NCBI GenBank assembly: GCA_029449235.1
Contig: JANATG010000005.1
Coordinates: forward strand, 1,612,001-1,676,000
Length of the DNA: 64,000 nucleotides
Direction of reading: 5' to 3'
Origin: Linnemannia schmuckeri
Taxonomy: Eukaryota; Mortierellomycota; Mortierellomycetes; Mortierellales; Mortierellaceae
Shown here: piece by piece, positions 59,254 through 64,000 of the stretch
Layout of the letters: the number at the start of each line of letters is the position of its first letter
Position numbering within the stretch: position 1 is the stretch's first letter
Position numbers and translations under genes: made by a program
Notes under the pieces: model-generated
Databases searched by the model: none
What the model was told of the DNA's origin: nothing
Seen by the model: the letters and a program-made list of their open reading frames with translations, nothing else

Positions 59254-60997
59254 ATGTCCGCATCCCTCCTTCTCGAGATGCTCAGGCGCTCGGGCCTAGA
59301 ACATTACTACCCCAGGTACACACCTCAACAGAGACACCTGGAAGGAGCAAAGAAAGAAAAAATTGTTGAGAAAACAACAACAACAACATCGGCCTCGACA
59401 GTGCTCACAGGACCCTGATGGCCCATGGAGTACACCCCCTTTACAAGCAAAAGGTCTTCAGGAGTAAAGAGAGCTCGCCTTAACAGTAAAGAAGAATCCT
59501 TTGCAGCTCTGTTGGCGATCCTTTCTCTAGCTCGGAGAGAAAACGTGTGCAAAAAAAGAGTTCATTACCCACCCTAGTGCGAACCGACGCTTTTCTTCGC
59601 GTGAGATCGCGTGGAACTGGGTCACCCTTCTCCCATTTTTTCTCTCTCCCCTGGTATTCACACGCCTCCTGAAGGTGGTTTTTGGTCCTTTTCAATGGGT
59701 CAGTTAACATCAATTTTTGTTCTGTTCCGTTTTCTGAGTCTAGTTTCTCCACACGCGGTATAACACAACTCGATAACTTGGTCCAGGTATGAACAAATTC
59801 TGCCTCGCTCTCTCTTCTTGTCTCGACGACACAATAAGCGACTGTTATGAAATTGGTCAATTGGTCAATTGGTCATATACAAGTGATAATAATAGTCGTT
59901 TTCAAAGAGTTGACGTTGTTCTGATCCAAGCCAACAACCTCTCCCTGACTCGGTTCTTTTTCTTTTCTCCTCGTCCTGCGCCCTGCACTCCTATGTTGCA
60001 TGGATTTTTTTCTTTTTTTCTTTTTTTCTTTTTTTCTTTTTTTCTTTTTTTTGCATGGATATGTAGCTCACGATGCAGGACTACAACACATTAGGGGTCA
60101 CGAGTATGGAGGACCGTCGAAAACTTTTCCAGCTTATCCAGACCATCAAAGCCCAATATGTCGACACCCCGGAGCCTTCTCCTCCTATGGCTACCGCCTC
60201 TATCCCGCATTCGTCTGCCGCTCCACCTCTTACCAATGACTCGGATGACATGTCCCGCGGATATGGGGCTCAAGCATTGAGCGAAATGTCCAAGAGGTCC
60301 TCGGATGCTCGCTTGTCCATGTCGATGGGCCGTCGATCGGGAGCCAATATGCTTAACAACCTGAGCCATTCTAAGAGCCTCTCGACTTCAATGGCTTCAT
60401 CGTACCAACTTCAGGAGCAGGAACGTCTTCAACAGCAGCAGCAACAACAGTTTCAACAGCAACAACAATATCAGCAACAGCAACAACAGCAACAACAGCA
60501 ACAACAACGTCAGGCGCAAGAATACGATTATGAGATGCAGCAACAACAACAGCAGTACCAGCAATATCAGCAACAACAGCAACTTTTGCAACAGCAACAG
60601 TATAGGCAACAGCAGCGCGAACTGATGCTTCAACAACAACAACAACAACAACAGCAGCAGCAACATCAGCAGCAACAGCAAATGATGCAGATGGAACAAC
60701 AGCGTCAGTACGCCGACGGCAGGGGCTTCAAGGTGGCATCAGATGACGAGGAGGATCCCATCCCTGTTCAGGAGGCGCAACGTGGATTGAACGCTTACAG
60801 TGTCCCGACAGGTGGACGGGGGACTCTGGGCCGAAACAGCTCTTACACAATCAACGACATGATGGCCAAGATCCGTGTCTGTGTCCGCAAGAGACCGCTC
60901 AGCAGCAAGGAAATCCACCGTGGCGAAAAGGACATGGCTACCGTTTCTGGACGTCAACTAGCGGTCGACGAGCCAAAGTATGTAGATATCCTGGATC

Positions 60998-61031
<34 letters not shown>

Positions 61032-63942
61032 CAATTGCAATTACTTTGCTCATTTTGTGTACGTATAATGGTCTAACTGTTTATTTATTTTCTTTGTGCA
61101 ATAGAGTACGGTTGGATATGACAAAGTTCATTGAACGACACAAGTTTGTTTTCGACGAAGTCTTTGATTCGGATGCCACCAACGAAGACGTCTACAGACG
61201 GACAGCTTATCCCTTGGTTCAATACCTGTTCGAAGGAGGAAAGGCTACCTGCTTTGCCTAGTAAGTGCAATTGTGCATTGTACTTTGTTTGTCATACCAT
61301 GAGAATCAGACGTCATGGCCCACTTTCTAATCAACCTTTAAAAAACTGTATCATTTTAGCGGTCAAACGGGAAGTGGAAAGACCTATACCATGTTGGACG
61401 ACAGTCAAGGTACATACACCTCACTTTTTCCCCTGAAGGAGAAGTCCTTTTGCTTACTTTGCCTTTTGGTCTATTCTTTCAAAACCTGACGTCTCTCAAC
61501 GAACTCAATTGGGACTTGAATAGGACTCTACGTACTGGCGGCACGGGATATTTTCGTCAAGCTCCGAAGCCCCGAGAACTCGCACTTGTCGATCTTTATG
61601 GGCTTTTACGAGATCTACCAGGGCCAGCTGCACGATCTGTTGAACGAGCGCAAGAAGCTACATGCGCGTGAGGATGGCAAGAATGGTGTTGTTGTCGCTG
61701 GATTGAAGGAGTTTGAGATTGTTAATGTCGAAGGGCTGATGCAGGTCTTTGCCTACGGTAACAATGCTCGCAGTACAGGTAAAGATTTTTACTGGCATCG
61801 AATGAGCAATGAAAGCGCACATGATGGAGAACCAGGTGCTTGGAGATTGGCTGTGGCTAATGTGATTTTCGTTCTTTTTCTGACTCTTATAGGAAGCACT
61901 CGTGCGAACGCGGATTCTTCTCGGTCCCATGCTATTATGCAGATTGTGCTGAAGGACAGGGCTTCCAAGACTGTGATAGGAAAGCTGAGCTTTATTGATC
62001 TTGCCGGAAGCGAGCGAGGTGCCGACCGTGGAGAGACCGATGTTAAAACAAGGTATACAATTTTTCTAATCACGGCTATACCTAAACAAGCAATGCATTG
62101 ATGTACCAATTGCCCACATTGGCACATGGCTGGTCTCTCCCCCTTATGTCCCTCACTCCAAACTAACCATTACCATCACAAAATAATTTATGACGAAATA
62201 GAATGGAAGGAGCAGAGATTAACAAGAGTTTGTTGGCGTTGAAGGAATGTATTCGTGCGCTGGATCAGGATAAGAAGCATACTCCCTTCCGTCAGAGCAA
62301 GCTGACGCAGGTCTTGAAGGACTCATTTGTGGGTAACTCGAGGACTTGTATGGTCGCCACTATCTCGCCCAACAACTCGAACAGCGAGCATACCCTCAAC
62401 ACCCTCCGCTATGCTGATCGGTAAGCCACCTTCACAGTGAGAGAAAAAAAAAATATGCTGACCTCTCTCATCTCTTAAATGCGCGTATCGAACTCCCTTT
62501 CTGATCTTCTTTATAAATTCAAAATGGAATATAGTGTGAAGGAGCTGAAGGCGGAGGGAGGAGCCAAGGGCACGGCGCCTTCAGATACCGAAAACTACAT
62601 GGACGACACCGAAGGCGAACTGGGCGGTACCACAAGCGCCTACGACGACGACGACTTTATTTCCTCGGCCAGTGACAACATTGCCGATGAGACCATCGAT
62701 CTCCTTGACGATGAAGAGTTCCCCCACGCTCTGGACCAAGAAGAAATGGAACCGCACCCATTGGCAACTTCGACCTATGACCATGAACTTGAGGAACCTC
62801 CTAGCCCGGGACACATTTTGCGTGGAGGGTTTGATGATGGTGAAGAGATTAACTCGAGGAGAATGTCGTATCAACAGCAGCAGGCCCAAGCGCAACGGCA
62901 GTTGCTGCAGCAACAGCAACTTCAGCATCAGCAGAATCAGCTTCAGCAGCAGTTGCAGCAACAGAAGTTGGATGCGGAGAAATACAGAGAGTCTGTTCCT
63001 TCTTCGAGTGCTTCACCGAGGTTGAAGCAGTCCAGTGCGTCGTTGAAGGGATCTAAAAATGAGGCGTTCAGTCGACTCCCCATGCCCCGTGGAAACTCTG
63101 CTCAACAATCACAGCAGCCTCGTACCGCGTCCCCGACCTGCAACAGTCCTACTGCAACTTCCATCCCTTCTTCCCAACGCCAGTCCCTCAGCAGCTCGAC
63201 CAACCGGAGAAACTCGTCCAACCCTTCGCCTCCCTTGAGTTCTCGATCTGGACGTGATGCCCGCACCAGCCCTGACGGCTCGTCGTCGAACGAAGTCACT
63301 GCTTCGACCACCATCAACACTTCTACACCCACTACTGCAGCAACCGCCAATGGTGTCCACAAGTCCATCAGTCGCCACTCGCCCTCAAACCTGAAGCGCC
63401 CTTCAGTGACGACCCTCAGACAAAGCGGAGGAGCCCGCTCGAGCTCTAGTAGCAGTGTAACAGCCTCGGCCCTCTCTGCTGGACCCACCAGCGCAACCTC
63501 CGACTCTCACTTTGGTCTCAACTCCCCTACCTCTCCTAAAATCTCGACCCCCACATCCGCTACCGCCACCACAACTCCCACAACAGCAACCACAACGACA
63601 ACTGGTGGAGGCGGCTCCCCCTCCCTGGCCTCCTCCTCCTCCTCTTCCCTGTCCTCCTCCGCAACGCCATGGACATTCTCGATCACTGAGATGCAATCCT
63701 TTGTCCGCGAACACCGTGCAGAGCTCCAAGAATGCAACGAATTGACAAAACGCGAGACAAAACTGTTGAAGGACGTCATGGTCGGCATGTCCTCCCCAGC
63801 GATGGCTCAGACGACGGGCTATGGTGGTGATCGAGAGTCGTTCCAGAGATACCTGGACGAACTGGATGAAATTGTGGACGAGAAATTGATTACTATTGTG
63901 GCCATGTCACAAAAACTCAAGGCTCTTCGGTCGCAGATGTAG
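59254..63942 (+). CDS. Kinesin-13 with N-terminal SAM domain
   Basis: Firm exons: 60067-60977, 61105-61260, 61360-61409, 61524-61778, 61893-62052, 62202-62420, 62535-63942. ATG 59254 opens LLEMLRRSGLEHYYP (exon to 59315) and a small exon near 59896-59952 (RFQRVDVVLIQANNLSL) continues into LTMQDYNTLGVTSMEDRRKL, together a SAM domain; the second donor misses phase by one base. A Gln-rich segment (60424-60690) precedes the motor: IRVCVRKRPL, GQTGSGKT (P-loop), NADSSRSHA (switch I), FIDLAGSE (switch II), INKSLLALKECI. Kinesin-13 depolymerises microtubule ends using an internal motor. The family's loop-2 KVD is replaced here by RLD (VRLDMTKF). A Ser/Thr-rich tail ends in a coiled segment resembling other kinesin-13 C-termini. 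Confidence 0.9.
60005..60052 (+). repeat. (TTTTTTTC)5 plus T8 polypyrimidine array
   Basis: Five exact 8-bp units followed by T8 end 14 bp before the TAG acceptor of the first large kinesin exon at 60066, so the array serves as its polypyrimidine tract. Confidence 0.9.
61000..61031 (+). repeat. T32 run inside kinesin intron
   Basis: Thirty-two T residues begin 22 nt after the donor at 60978 of the intron that ends at 61104. Confidence 0.85.
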
Positions 63943-64000
63943 TTAGTTGTGTCGAGTATTGTTTTGGTCATAGATGTCGTTATTTTTTTTTTTTCGAGTT

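Noticed and set aside
1..64000. CRISPR array, prophage, operon or secondary-metabolite cluster
   Set aside because: No regularly spaced direct repeats, no phage genes, and neighbouring genes are unrelated, intron-bearing eukaryotic genes.

Overview
The window reads as nuclear DNA of a filamentous, early-diverging fungus, most likely Mucoromycota of the Mortierella type. A fungus is indicated by the eEF3 gene (35280-38750), a Zn(II)2Cys6 transcription factor, GT-AG introns mostly of 90-260 nt, and CT-rich leaders before start codons. The narrower placement is inferred from SAM-kinesin-13, MFSD1-like and F-box/LRR genes and from many A/T runs of 20-50 nt. Gene models below come from manual splicing in which reading phase was checked at every junction; only the 5' end of the kinesin and of the secreted-protein gene stay unresolved.

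Layout. 1-4.9 kb: 3' end of an FHIP-like gene (+) converging on a Zn-cluster regulator (-). 4.9-12.7 kb: a region of about 7.8 kb without a credible gene, holding a TATA box, a long CT-rich leader and a cluster of E2F-type GGCGGGAA sites. 12.9-13.7 kb: a small secreted-protein gene with a damaged or unusual 5' part. 14.9-17.5 kb: a mobile-element island around tRNA-Ser(UGA): diverged tandem repeats, a LINE remnant, a tRNA-derived SINE-like unit, an inverted retroelement tail, and a 943-bp element with perfect 31-bp terminal inverted repeats (TIRs) and a 9-bp target duplication. 18.1-27.7 kb: three + strand genes: GATOR2/SEA subunit Mio, a Vasa/Ded1-like DEAD-box helicase with a WG-repeat tail, and an alpha/beta hydrolase. 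27.9-29.4 kb: a second tRNA island, with a tRNA that has a UCU anticodon on a Lys-like body, followed by two nested or abutting TIR elements. 29.5-33.4 kb: a seven-membrane-segment protein with a 500-residue disordered tail. 35.3-38.8 kb: eEF3. 42.0-43.8 kb: PanB. 44.8-46.7 kb: an F-box/LRR pseudogene. 46.9-52.1 kb: a 1431-residue MIT-domain protein. 53.5-54.1 kb: MGST3-like MAPEG enzyme. 54.4-57.7 kb: MFSD1-like transporter. 59.3-63.9 kb: SAM-domain kinesin-13.

Functionally these are mostly independent housekeeping genes: endosome transport (FHIP, MIT), TORC1 nutrient signalling (Mio), translation (eEF3), vitamin B5 synthesis (PanB), membrane detoxification (MGST3), lysosome/vacuole transport (MFSD1) and microtubule dynamics (kinesin-13). 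I found no operon-like or biosynthetic cluster, no CRISPR and no rRNA. The least expected content is in the two tRNA islands, the E2F-site cluster, the WG-repeat helicase tail and the chimeric tRNA.
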